Shown here: positions 49,464-62,670 of the stretch, one piece after another
Position numbering within the stretch: position 1 is the stretch's first letter
Layout: each line of letters opens with the position of its first letter
DNA from: Oryzias latipes
Lineage: Eukaryota > Chordata > Actinopteri > Beloniformes > Adrianichthyidae
Reading direction: 5' to 3'
Assembly (NCBI RefSeq): GCF_002234675.1
Contig: NC_019866.2
Span: 19,265,311-19,329,310 of the forward strand
Length of the DNA stretch: 64,000 nucleotides
The notes under the pieces: generated by a model
What the model saw: the letters and a program-made list of their open reading frames with translations, nothing else
What the model was told of the DNA's origin: nothing
Databases searched by the model: none
Made by a program: the position numbers and the translations under genes

Positions 49464-52400
49464 ATGCTGATGGTGCACCTCCTGGGTCGATCCTCACTAC
49501 TTCGATCGGGACTCTTTCGGTTAAGGATCCAGCGGAGGTTTTTCTGTGCCGCACAGCGCAGCCGGTGTCCAGACACGACACAAGAAACAAACATGATCCG
49601 GAGCAGGACTCAGATCAAGCGGGTCCTCTGTGTGGCCGAGAAGAACGATGCAGCCAAAGGCATCTCCGAAATCATGTCGAGCGGCAGAGCGCGGAGGGTC
49701 AGTCATGTGTTTGATCTTTTATTATCAGACAAAACAATCCTATTTTTGCCTCGTGAGTTTGTTATTTATTTCAGAATCTTATTAACTATGAAACCTAATC
49801 TGCTTTACTACGCCACCCCACACGATTTGATCAAAAAGAGAAATTCTTGCTCCTTTTGTTTTAAGAACTTTTACCCCTGGACTAGTTTCTCTTTGAGTTG
49901 AATGTTAAGACTTTTTCATCCCTTGTTTACATCCTGGGTAAAGTCATGGTGATGGTGCACCCAGTTGCCATAAATGCCACTGGATGCCAGTCTATTGCAG
50001 GACCACATAAAGGCAGAGAACCACACACTCACACCCAGCTCTAAGGGCAAATTCAGTTACACATCAGCCAATAAAATATGGTTTCGGACTGTGAGAGGAA
50101 GCAGGAATGCCTGAAAAAACACACTTTTGCAGAAAGGGAGAACATAGAAACACACAGCTCTAACAGGGATTCAAACCAGGATTTTCTCACTGTGAGGCAG
50201 CAGTGTTACCCTCTACAGAACCCTTCAACCCCATCTTCTAAATCAGTGTTTCTCATTACTGTTTCTTCTGTATACTCTGTTTTTTTCTTGAACCTTTTCC
50301 CTCATTCAGAACAGAGGAAATGCTGCCACCAACCACTAAAATGGCCTCTTAGTCATCAACACTGTTTTTTAGAGTGTTGAAATTTCTTTTGATTTTCAGG
50401 ATTATATTTTATGACAAGAATGTTGAGTAAACAGACAAAAGGTTGTGGATAAGCAGACAGACGATTGTTACTTACAGCACATGCGGTTGATTTTAAAATA
50501 AAAAATTGGATTTTTGGATCACCATTAGGGGTGTAACGATTAACCAGTGATTTGATTTCTATTCCTATGATCCAACCAGATCAAGCTGTCTGAGGCTCAA
50601 ATCAAATTGACATATACCATTAAAAATTGTTTTTAAACGAGATAAATCGTTGATTGATGTTGGAGAATACCATTTGGATTGAGAGATGGCAGATTCATTT
50701 TACTATGACGTAAAAATGACCAAGTACATCACAGCAGACAACACACGTGATGACAGCAAAAAGTGATCATGCCTTCATTCCAGACCAATGTGTGGAACCA
50801 CTTTGATTTTTGTAAAGACGTGACAATACAGTGTGGTAGAATGTTATAATAATGTTCGGTTTGTGTTGTTTTTATGTGGAAAAAAAAACAGTGGACTGAA
50901 CTTTTATGAAACTAAAATGTGAATGGATTTGTCATTCATTCTTGTTTGTTTGTTTGTTTGTTTGTTTGCTTGAAAACATTTAATTTACACTTGATTATCT
51001 TACAAGAAATGCAAGGAATCTGGAAAACTTCACTTTCAGTGTTTAGTATCCAGGTATTTATCACACTGGTTGAGTTTTTGGCTAAAGATGTTCTTGGTCC
51101 ATTATAGGTCAGGGAATCGGATCGTTCAAAATGAGCCAAAATCGACTACAAATCAGATGGGCCACCACAAATCATGAAGTGAATCGTTGTTAAAACGAAT
51201 CCTTAGACCCCTCATTACCATTATCTAAGAGCCACAGCTCCCTGAATATTGCTATACTTCAGTATCACCAATAGTAAAAGGTTCCAACATGTAGTTAGTT
51301 TTCCCACAGAAGCTTTCTGCTGCTGCAGACTGTTAGCAAATTAGCTCTAATGCCTTTCAACACAACACAGTTGAGCACAAATTAGGTTTTAACTCCTGCT
51401 GCTGTAATAATGACTTTTTTTTTGTTCTTCAGAGGGAAGGAATGTCCAAGTTTAATAAAATCTATGAATATGAATACTTTCTCTTTGGTCAGGTAAGCAA
51501 AACTGGTGAAATCTTACCTGATTTCTCAGAATGTCAGTTCTTAAATGCTTCTGTGATTTTTTTTTTTTTTTTTTTTAGAATGTGACAGTGACCATGACAT
51601 CCGTATCGGGTCACTTACTGGCTCTGGAGTTTAAAGCTCCTTTTCAGAAATGGTAAGTTTGAATAAAAATGTTTGCATCTTTACGATCAATGTGGAACAA
51701 AACTTGACTGGTTTGTTCTTCTCCCCAAAGGCACAGTTGTAATCCGGTGATGTTGTTTGATGCAGAAGTAGAGAAGTATTGTCCAGATAACATGATTCCT
51801 ATTAAGGTATAATTATAATTTTCTCTACAAGATAAAGATTGTTATCTTTTATTGGAACAAATTGCTTAAATTTTTTTCCCCAAGTCCAAAAATATATGGT
51901 TAATTTCTTCTTGTTCGTGTTTTTTTTTTGTTTTTTTTGTAGCGGACATTAGAGAAAGAGGTGAGGCAATGCCAGGCCTTGGTCATCTGGACTGATTGTG
52001 ACAGAGAGGGAGAAAACATTGGCTTCGAAGTGATTGATGTTTGCAAAGCAGGTAAAATCGAAGCTAAACCCAAAAATGTCAAACATTTTCTTTGAGTTTC
52101 TGAGTCTGTAATAATAACGCAGCTTTTGTGCTTTTTGCTTTTTCAGTGAAGCCTAACTTGCAAGTCTTCCGAGCAAAGTTTTCTGAGATCACACCGGCTT
52201 CCATTCGGAGAGCGTGTGAGACTCTAATAGAGCCAGATGCAAACATCAGTGATGCCGTGGATGTGAGACAGGAGCTGGATTTACGGATAGGTAAGGGGAC
52301 TGAGAAAAAAAAAAAAAGAGGTTCTTTTGCTGCCTTTCGTGGCTGTTTGTGAAGACAAAGTCATTGACGTCACTTTCTGCAGGTGCATCCTTCACCCGAT

Positions 52401-55400
52401 TCCAGACGCTCCGCCTGCAGAAGATTTTCCCAGAATCCTTGGCCAACCAGCTCGTCTCATATGGCAGCTGTCAATTTCCCACTCTGGGCTTTGTGGTGGA
52501 ACGCTTCAAAGCCATCAAAGCTTTTATACCAGAGACCTTCTACAAAATCAAAGGTAACAAAAATAAAAATAAAAACATCTCCAAACACAAGCCTGCAGGG
52601 CTCTGTTCAGTCCCCCCAGTTTTACACGTGTCTCCTTGTGGCAGTGCTACACACACTAGAGGACGACACCGTGGAGTTCAGTTGGAAACGAAACCGGCTC
52701 TTTAACCACACGTGCTGCCTGGTGCTCTACCAGATCTGCATGGAGGTACGACTTTCTGAAAGCACCTTGCATGAATTTTTGCACGACTATGTGTGTTCAA
52801 CCTTTTAATCTGCTGGAATATGTTTGTGATGAAACTCTGTAAACCTGAATGATTTTAATGGGTCTTGGTAAGAAAACGCGGCCTTTATTGCACCTGGTAT
52901 TTTACTCACTGGTCTTGATGCTTTAACTTCAATGCTGTTCAGATGCTCACCAACATTCTGATCTTTTCCCAACAAAGAAACAGAAACAGAAATGAAAATG
53001 CTTTTGTCATCATCTTTGTCTGAAAAATGTCATATTTCGGATAAGATTTTTTTGGTTTTACGATACTAAGAAGCACTGTTTAAGGCAACGTAATCCTCTC
53101 TGAATTTACTTAGAGATTTTTGCCAATTTTCCTAAAAGAAACAAAACAAAATCATTTCTAACTATAGTTTTGTTCAAACTCTCACGAATAATCTGGACAT
53201 AGGGACTAAAGATGGATATTAGCCCAATATAATTATTGTTGGATGTTTGCATTTTTAAATGTCACACCTTGAAATGTGCTCTCCGTGTCTTAAATAAACA
53301 AACAAACAAATACTAAACCAATAAGCTTTGTGGTTGAGCTTGACGAAAAATAAATGTTTTTATTGTTTGTTTATTTTTAAAAATGGGAGACTTTTCAAAT
53401 GGGATGTCTTGTCTTTTCGTATATTTTGGGTACATTTTTAAACGGCTATGACTGAAATGAACATTAAGTGCAGCCGGGACTTGAACAAGGGGCCTTCTTA
53501 ATGTGAGGCAAGAGCGCGCTAACCACTGCACCACCGTGCAGCGCCGTCATTCAAACTTATTTATCAGAATTATATTTTTACCCAGAAATGGTTTCTGTCT
53601 TTGTAATATCCATGGTTTATACTTGAACATGGTTTTTAAACTCTTATTTCCTTTTTGTGGCTTCTTTTCTGACGAGTAGAGACTTTGGTGCCTTAGTGAC
53701 TTTCATTCATAGACACGCTGTAGTGTTCTGGATCTATCGGTCTCTCATTTTCACTGTCCTGTGTGGCAGAAAGTGAGTCAGGGAGCAGATTCAGGTCGTG
53801 TGTTCTGACAGGCCTGAAGATGATGGTTTCTGAAACGGCGGACATCAAACATCTCGAATGTTACAGCAGCTGTTGTTGCCAGATATTTTCTCATCCATTA
53901 CAGCATCAGCCACCTAGATCAGGTTTCAAAATGATTTGACTAAAACTAAACTTAACTTTACTTATAAAATGCAGTATTTACTCATCAAAAACTGAAATTG
54001 ATCTTTTTCTTTAAATAAACAAATTGCTGTTTTTTTTCAGACACTGCGCTAACAGTTTATGTAAGAATTCACCATTTTTAAATATAAATCTCTGATTTTT
54101 TTTTTTTGCTTCAATCACTTATTTGATAAGACTTTTTCTTAAACAAAATTGGTTTTAAATGAAAACTGTATAGATTTATTCAAAGTGAACACAAAACACA
54201 TTGTGAAATAAGTTAACTCTGTGTTTTGCATGAATCCCATCCCTTAAAATGGTTTAAAAAAAAAAGAAAGAAAAGAGACATTTGTCATAGGTAAACATTT
54301 AACATCATGCTTTTCCATTTTAGTCTCAGATATAAACTCATGTAGGGATTACTTTGGCGTTCTGCAAATAAATGATTACATTTTTTGAGTCCAATAATGC
54401 TGCAAATCCAGCTGTAGTTTCTCCTCTTTAAAAAGCTCCTTGTTCTTGCCAGCCGTGTGCTGCTGCAGCTGACATGACTCTGACTGGAAGCTATTAGAGT
54501 GAATGAAAGGGTCTAAAAGCCATATTTGAAATGAGAAAATGATTTTATTCATTTCCAGGATCCCATAGCAACAGTCACCTCAGTAACAAGCAAACCAAAG
54601 AGTAAATGGAGACCGCTGCCTCTGGACACTGTGGTAAAAGGATGAAACCAAAATACTTTTTCATGCTGTCAAAGTTTGTTGTTGAAAAATAAATGTTTTT
54701 GTTGTGGATTTATTTCAACATCACAAGTCTTTTACCTTTGCCTAACCTGCAGGAGCTGGAGAAACTGGCTTCTCGGAAACTCAGAATAAACGCCAAAGAG
54801 ACCATGAAGATTGCCGAAAAGCTCTACACCCAAGGGTGAGCGTCTCAACCTCTGAACAAGCCGTGCGTTCGAGCCCAGACTGTTCCCTGAGACCGTTGTG
54901 TTTCTGCTCAGGTTTATCAGCTATCCTCGCACAGAAACCAACATTTTTCCTGCAAACTTGGTCCTGGCGCCCCTGGTGGAGCAGCAAACTCACAGCTCAA
55001 CGTGGGGGACATTTGCCCAGCGGGTGCTTGACCAGCCTGGGGGGCCCAACCCAAGGCAGGGCAAAAAATCGGACCAGGCCCACCCTCCCATACACCCCAC
55101 TAAGTACACTAGCTCTCTGCAGGTGGGTTGTAAGGAGTCAAAATATGCTTTTATTTAATATTTCAATTCCATTTTAAGAAAAAACTATTTTTTTAAAGGA
55201 AATATGAAGTTTTTTTGTTTTGTTTATTGAGTTGATAAGTTCTTCATGAATGGTAAACACGATTACTTTAACATTAACTGTCTCCTTCCGCTCCAGGGAA
55301 ATGAAGCTCGTGTCTACGAGTTTATTGTTCGACACTTCCTGGCCTGTGTGTCCCAGGATGCTTTGGGGCAGGAGACTGTGGTGGACATAGACATTGCTCA

Positions 55401-58400
55401 AGAGAAGTTCTCTACCTCCGGACTCATGATTATAGCCAGGAACTACCTGGATGTTTATCCGTACGACAAATGGAACGCAAAGGTACAAACAGACCGAACT
55501 CTTGACAGTTCACTGCAAGTTTCTTAATCTTCACGACAATCTGTTTTTATTGTGTACTCGCTGCCACGTGTGTGCTGCAGGTGATTCCGGTGTATGAAGA
55601 AGACTCTCAGTTCCAGCCCTCTGCTATTGAGATGGTAGACGGACAGACGAGTCCACCGCAGCTTCTCACTGAAGCCGACCTCATTTCACTGATGGAGAAG
55701 CATGGCATCGGTAAACTTTACATTTGTCAATCCCAAAGCTTTGTAAACTTTTAAATCTCAACTTAAAGACCCTCTCTGATGAAAAATTTGAACACCTCCT
55801 TGTGTCATTTGTTTTTTGACGATGGAGGAGATATGGAAAGAAAATTAAGATAAAAAAAGGGCATTTCTGAGTATTTCTTTTTTAAATCAAGAGCAGACAA
55901 AAAAAAGGCTGTTTGATGTAGAAAATACGCTGGGTGGGCTACAAGCTCCGCACTACGTTCTCTAAGCAACAGGAAGTGAAAGAGGGGGCAGGTATGCTCC
56001 ACACCAACGGTCACGCCCACAACGCAGAGGTGAATTTGTAAGGAACTACTTCAGCTCTGCAAAAATTAGTTTTTCAAAACTTTTGGCTAAAAACAGCATA
56101 AGACCCTTGGAAACGCTTTGACAGTAGATCAAAAATATTGTATACATTTCATATTATATTTCAAAGTGTATTGTTCTGAAACTTGATCGATTGATTTTAA
56201 GACAAAATTCATAAAGGACGTTTTTTTTTTTTTTTTTTTACTTTTAATATTTTAACGACCGTCTGATTTCTACTAATGCACAGCAATAAATGTACATTTT
56301 CTTCATGGATTATTTTGCAAGTATTCCTTCCCTGTCAGGAGGGTGTCTGTTGCTTTTTCAAATCTTTTTTATTTATTTATTGCTGTCTCATGTTGCAAAG
56401 CAAAAACAACACATTTTTGTCATGAATTTTAGACCATCTTTCTCCAAAATGTGTAACCTCCACTATTGTAGGAACTGATGCCACCCACGCAGAGCACATC
56501 GAGACCATCAAAAGCCGCATGTATGTGGGTTTGACAGCAGACCAGAGGTTTCTCCCTGGAGAACTCGGCATGGGATTAGTTGAAGGTACGTGCACCTGAT
56601 ATGATATCTGTGTGCAGATGTTAGGCAGATCAAGACTGTGTGCATTTATCTGAACAGGTTACAACTCCATGGGCTATGAGATGTCCAAACCAAACCTGCG
56701 TTCTGAGCTGGAGGCCGACCTCAAGCTGGTATCAGAGGGTCGGAAGGACAAAAGAGGCGTGCTGCAGCACCACATCCAGAAGTACAAGACCGTCTTCATC
56801 GAATCTGTCAGGAAGGCAAAGAAGTTCGTTGTCTGCTTGTTTTTCTCATAATGTGTGGAGTAATGCCTTTCAAAGGGAAGACAGTCCTAATGGGTTTCTT
56901 TCCTCAGGTTGGATGAAGCTCTGTCAGCATATCTGGGTGCAGCTCTGGAGATCCCTGAAGCGCAGCAGCAGGACCTGGAGATGCCGCTGCCGGTGAGGAA
57001 GTGTCCAAACTGTGGTCGGGACATGGTGCTGAAGCGGAAGAGGGAGGGAAGCAGGTGAGAGAAAAATCATAACAAAGAGAAAATGAAAATTCTTTGATCT
57101 CAAATAGGCCATTTTTCTCATGTGTGCCTGGATTTCCTGCCTGCAGTAAGTTCCTGACCTGTGTGGGTTACCCAGCCTGTAAAACAGCAGTGTGGTTCCC
57201 TGACATGGTTCTGGACGTCAGCAGAGATGAAAGCATTTGTCCCACATGTCAGCCAAGCCCTGTCCACATGTGAGTATTGATCCAGACGCATCTCCATCCC
57301 TCAAAAGTTTGTAATTGTCACTGTTTAAACAGTAGAAACACACTTTTTTTAAAAACTGAAATTAGCTGTGTTTATATTATACAAAATGAGCTAATTTAAT
57401 TGTTGCTATTTTTTAGCTTAAAAGTTGGACCAGCCACAACCAAAGTTAATGTGTGTTTACGCCTACACAGAAACCCGGGGAGGAACATTTCCCATCAGAG
57501 AGCGAGTGGGAAAAAGACAGTTTACCCTGAGAATGTGATTCAGTTGCAAATGCTGTCTCTGTTGTTCATTTAGTTGATATTGATTTTTAAGGTCTGTCGG
57601 ATTTATGAGCCCCCCCAGAAGGTTTAAATATTTTTCCAACGCTTTTCTTTACTTTTATAATTTTTTCTGGTTTTAAAATATTCTTTTTGGAAGTTTTCTG
57701 AGTGAAACCTAACCTGTTAGGACCAAGAAGAAAGTTTAAAAACTTAAACTTACACACTGTGCCTCTACACTAAAAGCTCAGAAAAAAGTATGAAATCCAG
57801 CCCCTTACTAATTCTTTCCTATTGTCAAAGCTCGGTTTATATCACTCTGCCAGGCTCCAGACTACGGTACTAATAATACTCCAGCAATCAATCAAGCAGA
57901 GCGTCTTCGTAGTTTACTAAAGTCTTATTAAAACATTTGGATGGATTTCTGAGCGCCGTTTACCACAGATGATCAATTTTAGGTCAGTAAGAATAACCAG
58001 AATTCATACACGAGGAATTTTAAGTGCGCCCTATGGTTTGAAAAAGAATGTCAAGTAATTATTCAATTTTGAAAAAAGGAAATGAGAGTTTGTCTATACC
58101 TTTATGTTTTTAAATCATTTTATTTGCACATAAATAAAAAAGAATAAAAATAAATCACCTGCAAAAATAGTGAGAAATGTGCAGGAATTTAAGCTGTACA
58201 ACCCCTTATAAGGGTTTCCAATTTTTAGAGGGTTACATATTAATGCAATTAATTTAACTAAATAAAACTGTAAATTGAAAAATATGCATCATTTTACACA
58301 TCAGGACATTTTTCTGCAGTTAGAGCTAAGGGACTGTAAACGAATGTAATGTTTACTCATGATACTAAACAAAGAATGTAGGAGACAGAAATGATCTCAG

Positions 58401-61139
58401 TCCAGACAAATATGATTTACTACAATTGAATTCAATATGTTTATGTTTTCCTCTGTTATACTACGTCTATTTAAAGCTATGAAAGTAAACACTTTGAACA
58501 CTGTGTACTATTGTTTGCTATGGATGCTTTTTTGCTTGTGACATTTATCCTACATTATTATTAACAGTGTAGCTCCTGTGAAAACCATTTCAAGCTTATT
58601 GCACTTCTCATTTTTTTTAATTGCTGCGTAATTCAAAACAGTGAGTCCTATCATTTTCCAGTACTCATCCTCAGCCCAGCACGTGTTTGCTCTAAGAAAT
58701 CTTCCCTTCAGCGATGCCTGTTGTGAGGCATGGCTTCAGTGCTGTTTTTTTTTTCCTTACGAGCTGTGCAAACACCATCGAACACCAACAACACCGAAGG
58801 CTCTCCAGAAATCTGTCTAAATTCTTGTTTACGCAGGTCGGCGTTAACCCTTTCAGCGCAAGCCCAGGCTTAGTCCAAATATAGGGCACGCTCGCTTAGC
58901 AGAGAACCAAAGTGCTTTACACCACCTTGTGTTGCTATAGCAACCAATCTGGTTCAGAGCTCAAAGTTGAACAGCAGTAGTTTTCCGAAACGTCCTTTTT
59001 TTGTTGCTTTTTCTACATCAGCTTGTTGTGTAACTTCAGCAGCAAATGCATTCAGATTAAACTCTTTTCATTCCTGCCTCTTTGGTTGCCATGGCAATCT
59101 GATGCATTATCATTACTTTCCCTGCAGTCACACGTTCTCAAAATACCTCACTGATACACTTTTTTCTAGCTACTGGGTTTAGTGATGATGAACTGATTTT
59201 TTTTAAATTCCTGTTTTTTAGTACATTTCTTATATGGGAGAATTAGCCACATAAATGTTGCTAAACTAGATATTTTTAATGACATTTCCTTTCTTGGATA
59301 GGTCAACAGAGTAAAAGCTGTATGAGTTTTTGATTTGTTGTGAACTGGAATGTCCTGACTTGTAAAACCCTAAGCATTTAAAACAGCAGAAACTTCAGAA
59401 ATCCTGATACACCCTGAAAATACTGAAGGAAAATATCAGGTCGTGTATTCAGATACAGCAATATATTTATGCCAGACATGCTTAAAATCCTATCAGTCAG
59501 GATGTTTTAAAAGCTTAAGTGGAATTTTTATAGTAATTTATTCTCAATGCTAAGTTAAATTTGCAAATTTGAAAGTATTAAAGACCCAATTCGATCATTT
59601 ATTTGATCTATTTTAATTATGATTTAGCCATTTTTAGCCAAAATAAAAAAAACGGTCGTTTTTTAGGACATATTTTCTGCAGAGTGACAGGATTTCATTA
59701 GAAATTCCTCTCTAAATTGTAAGCGGAGCAGCCCCATCCCCACTTCCCATCACTCATTACTGAGCTATCTGTCTGTTAGCTCTCCCACTAGCTTACAGCC
59801 GTTACACCCCCAATCTAACATCACCGCTGAAGCAAAAGTGGCGAGCGATAAAGCTATTCGGTGGTACAGTATGGAGCCAGATTCCAGCTCGGACAGGGAA
59901 AACAAAGACGGACATGAATCTTTTTGTCTACAAGTGGATACATCAGAACGGAGCGGAGCAGGAAGCTTCCTGTTACAAATACAAGCTTATTCAAGTGGCA
60001 TTTTTTGTCTGCTCCTGATTCACAACAATTTGAAAAAATAAAATGCTCAGAAGAAACATTTAAGCTTAGTTTTCTTTATACATGTCCTCATCATCAAAAA
60101 AGTGCAACAAAACAATGTAAAAAAAAAACAACACAATTTTGATTGGAGTGAGTCTTTTAAGTATATGATTTAGTTATTTAATCATAAATATTATTATTAT
60201 TATTGCCAATTCATATTTTAATTCATTACTCTGAGCCTCTCAGGATCAAGATCATTATTTCTGGAAAAGTGTTCAAAGATGAAAAAAAAAGATGTTTTCA
60301 TTGATGATGTGATAGATTTATAGATGTCTTCATCTAACTTCATCTATTCATCTTTGCACCTTTAAATGTTTTCGTTTAGGTTGAAGTTCAAGTTCCGCAG
60401 AGGTTCCCTTCCTCCCATGATGCCTCTGGAGTTTGTAGGCTGCATTGGTGGTTGCGACGAGACACTCAGGGAGGTGCTGGACCTGAAATACCTTAGAGGA
60501 GCTGGGGCGGGAGGAGCTGGCGGTGGTGGAAGAGGCGATGATCCTCATTCTCCTCCTCCAAGGCCCCCCAGGGCAGCACCACCCAGAACCCAAAGGGCTA
60601 TTCCTCCTGTTCCTTCTGTACCAGCCTGGAACCCCGAGCCAAGACCTCCACCAGGGGGCAGCAGTGTGGCCATAAACAACAGCAATGATGTGATTGTGTG
60701 CAACTGTGGTCAGGAGGCAGTACTTCTGACTGTGCGTAAAGATGGGCCCAACCAAGGCCGGCAATTTTACAAGTGCAATTCAGGGAGTTGCAACTTTTTT
60801 CTGTGGGCTGATCAGCCAAGCCAGCAGGAGGCGCCGCAGAGTCGAGGGCCGACACCTTCAGCACAGAGAATCCAACAGCTTCCGAGGCCTTCTGCGGGGT
60901 TCAGGAACGCATCTGGAGGCCGCAGAGGGCATGAAGCAGGTGGATCGGGGCATTCGGGACAGACTCTGTGCAACTGTAACCAGACTGCTGTGACTCGAAC
61001 CGTGCAGAAGGACGGCCCCAACAAGGGACGCATGTTCCACACCTGCGGGAAACCTAGAGAGCAACAGTGTGGATTCTTCCAGTGGGCTGACGAGAACGTT
61101 CCTCCACCAGGCAAGTGTCCATCTGATTTACTAAACTAG
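49464..61139 (+). CDS. top3a: DNA topoisomerase III alpha
   Basis: Eighteen coding exons: 49464-49697, 51433-51492, 51579-51652, 51731-51806, 51943-52051, 52147-52290, 52383-52553, 52645-52745, 54559-54633, 54753-54835, 54912-55122, 55297-55482, 55581-55710, 56472-56585, 56658-56823, 56908-57054, 57147-57269 and 60380-61139. They give 2964 bases (987 residues; human 1001). It is a type IA topoisomerase that passes single strands and dissolves double Holliday junctions with BLM and RMI1. Seen: the Toprim domain with [12 protein letters not shown] and DCDREGE (D166, D168, E170, E172), catalytic Tyr380 in [17 protein letters not shown], a C4 zinc finger (CPNC...CPTC) and two GRF zinc fingers in the last exon. 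Met1 begins an Arg-rich mitochondrial-type leader; Met44 (49593) gives a form without it. A GC-type donor at 61111 could splice to a further exon. Confidence 0.95.
49945..50230 (-). repeat. SINE-like repeat with tRNA-like head
   Basis: It contains GGATGCCAGTCTATTGCAGG, CACACTCACACCCAGCTCTA, GGACTGTGAGAGGAAGC and, at the right, CACTGTGAGGCAGCAGTG. This series follows, in decayed form, a dispersed fish repeat whose tRNA-like box lies at the high-coordinate end. It lies in TOP3A intron 1. Confidence 0.5.
50942..50969 (+). repeat. (TTTG)n microsatellite
   Basis: Seven tetranucleotide units, the last altered, in TOP3A intron 1. Confidence 0.85.
52746..54558 (+). other. TOP3A intron 8
   Basis: Intron of 1.8 kb between GTACGA at its start and TTTCCAG at its end. 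Apart from the SINE-like piece near 53460-53545, nothing was recognised in it. Confidence 0.7.
53430..53545 (-). repeat. SINE-like repeat, tRNA-like head only
   Basis: On the minus strand it reads GCTGCACGGTGGTGCAGTGG, TTAGCGCGCTCTTGCCTCAC, then a box-B-like GTTCAAGTCCC. This is the tRNA-like head of a widespread fish repeat. It is not a functional tRNA gene: no full cloverleaf was found. Confidence 0.6.
57270..60379 (+). other. TOP3A intron 17
   Basis: The gene's longest intron (3.1 kb), from GTGAGT to TTTAG. It contains the TTAA element at 59578-60160 and otherwise AT-rich sequence without recognised features. Confidence 0.75.
59578..60160. mobile_element. TTAA-flanked repeat of the 'FEP' family, copy C
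   Basis: Bounded by TTAA at 59578-59581 and 60157-60160. The ends read TTAAAGACCCAATTCGATCA and (inverted) TTAAAAGACTCACTCCAATC. The frame opening at 59838 reads [22 protein letters not shown], parallel to copies A and B (the codon before ASDKAI is GTG here). Length 583 bases, in TOP3A intron 17. Confidence 0.7.
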
Positions 61140-62670
61140 TGAGAAACTATAACGAAATAATGACGTCTGATCAGACCTGCAACAGGAAAAACCTAAATCT
61201 GCTCAAACCGACAGGTGTGTTCAGTAACAGGTGCTCCAATTATGATCCAGTAGCCAATAAGTGATCAGATTGATCAATTCTAATACATTCACTTTAGCTT
61301 CTTGCAAGGCATTTTTAATTTTTAATTTAATCAAAACTAAAACTGTTCAAGTGAAGTTTTACATTTTAAAATCATGAGTGACAGTTTAATTCTGAGTTTC
61401 TTTCATTTTTATTAACTTTAAGCCATGTAATGAGTTTTTATTTGCCACATTACTAAAAAATAAACAATTTCGTAAACTCTTCTGCTAAATTCACACCGCA
61501 TATGCAGATGAGACCTTCCTTGATGAAAGGTCTGACAAAACTGAACTGGAACCATTAAAAAAGGAACTTCAGGTTTGGAAGACGGAAAATGTGAGTGAAT
61601 GGCAACAGAATCAGCTCCTGCATGACTGCTGTTTAGAAATGAATCGTTCAAAACGCTAATCTTAGATTTGATATTTAGGCTGCAACAACTGGATGTCATA
61701 ATAAATAATGTTGATAATAATAATAAGTATTAAACACAATTTTATCATTGTGGATAGCTTTATAGACACATTATAACACATTTCAAACAATAGAGGCAGA
61801 ATAGAGAACTAGAATCTAAGGTGAAACTGTGTTTCCTTTGTGCCCATTTTTTGTTGCACACCAGCTTTAGCTACATGTAATCATCACAAGTGTTTTCTTG
61901 TGTTTAGTCTATTGTCTGTATAGGAGAACTGGACTGAGTGAGTGTCACGACACTTATAGAAAATGACTTAAATGTGGCTCTAAGCAAATTAAGTCCATTC
62001 AATCGCCATTTTTTCACGAAAAGGACACCGCCATGTTGGAGCCAGTGATTGGTCCAAGTCTGTCTGAGTCGACGTTTTTATGGCAACCACTATGACCAAA
62101 CATGAGTCAGTTTGTTGGAAGGCCACACCCCTTCCACTGAGAGCGGGAGAATCTGTCAAACGTTTCGAACGTTCAACGCGGGACCAGCGGGCGCCACACT
62201 CCTTAATTGAGGCATCTGATTGGTCAGTTTATAACTTGATTATTGAATACTCAATTCTGATTGGCTGCTGGATGTGGAATAAACAGTGATAATGGACACC
62301 TAAAAAATAAGTTCCGGTCACGTAGCTCAAATGTTTCATATCACTGTGCTTGCATCTTTAAAACAGACTTTTACTGGACAAATAGGACGAATCCGTTTAT
62401 TTCTCATATTGGACATTATCCCTTACAAAACTTGCAATAAAGAAAGGGGAAAAAAAGGATTATCAAGAATATGTTTTAAAAAAAAAAAAGGTATCAGAGC
62501 AACAATGGTTATTCTGACAAATAGGATGACTGAATAGCCTAATGGCTGTTTAGTTTTCTAAAGAAGTCTATGGGATTTGGGCTTCTTGGAAGCAGCGTAT
62601 CCTTCCCTTTCCCTTTTGGAAGGCCAGGGGGGAGGGATCACCGAGTCCAGTGGTTGAATGAAAGGCAGGA
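61140..62670. other. Intergenic, no gene recognised
   Basis: AT-rich sequence after the TOP3A stop; any 3' UTR or further TOP3A exon would lie here or beyond. An A- and T-rich patch at 61700-61740 and scattered short open frames are not convincing as genes. Confidence 0.45.

Noticed and set aside
53460-53535. Possible tRNA gene
   Set aside because: A box-like pattern is present, but no complete cloverleaf; it matches the head of a dispersed SINE-like repeat.
55765-56110. Possible fourth copy of the TTAA 'FEP' family in a TOP3A intron
   Set aside because: It starts TTAAAGACCCTCTCTGATG, but the interior does not match the other copies and no ATG-peptide block is present.
60348-60764. 138-residue minus-strand frame
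   Set aside because: Antisense of the TOP3A last exon; no independent family resemblance.
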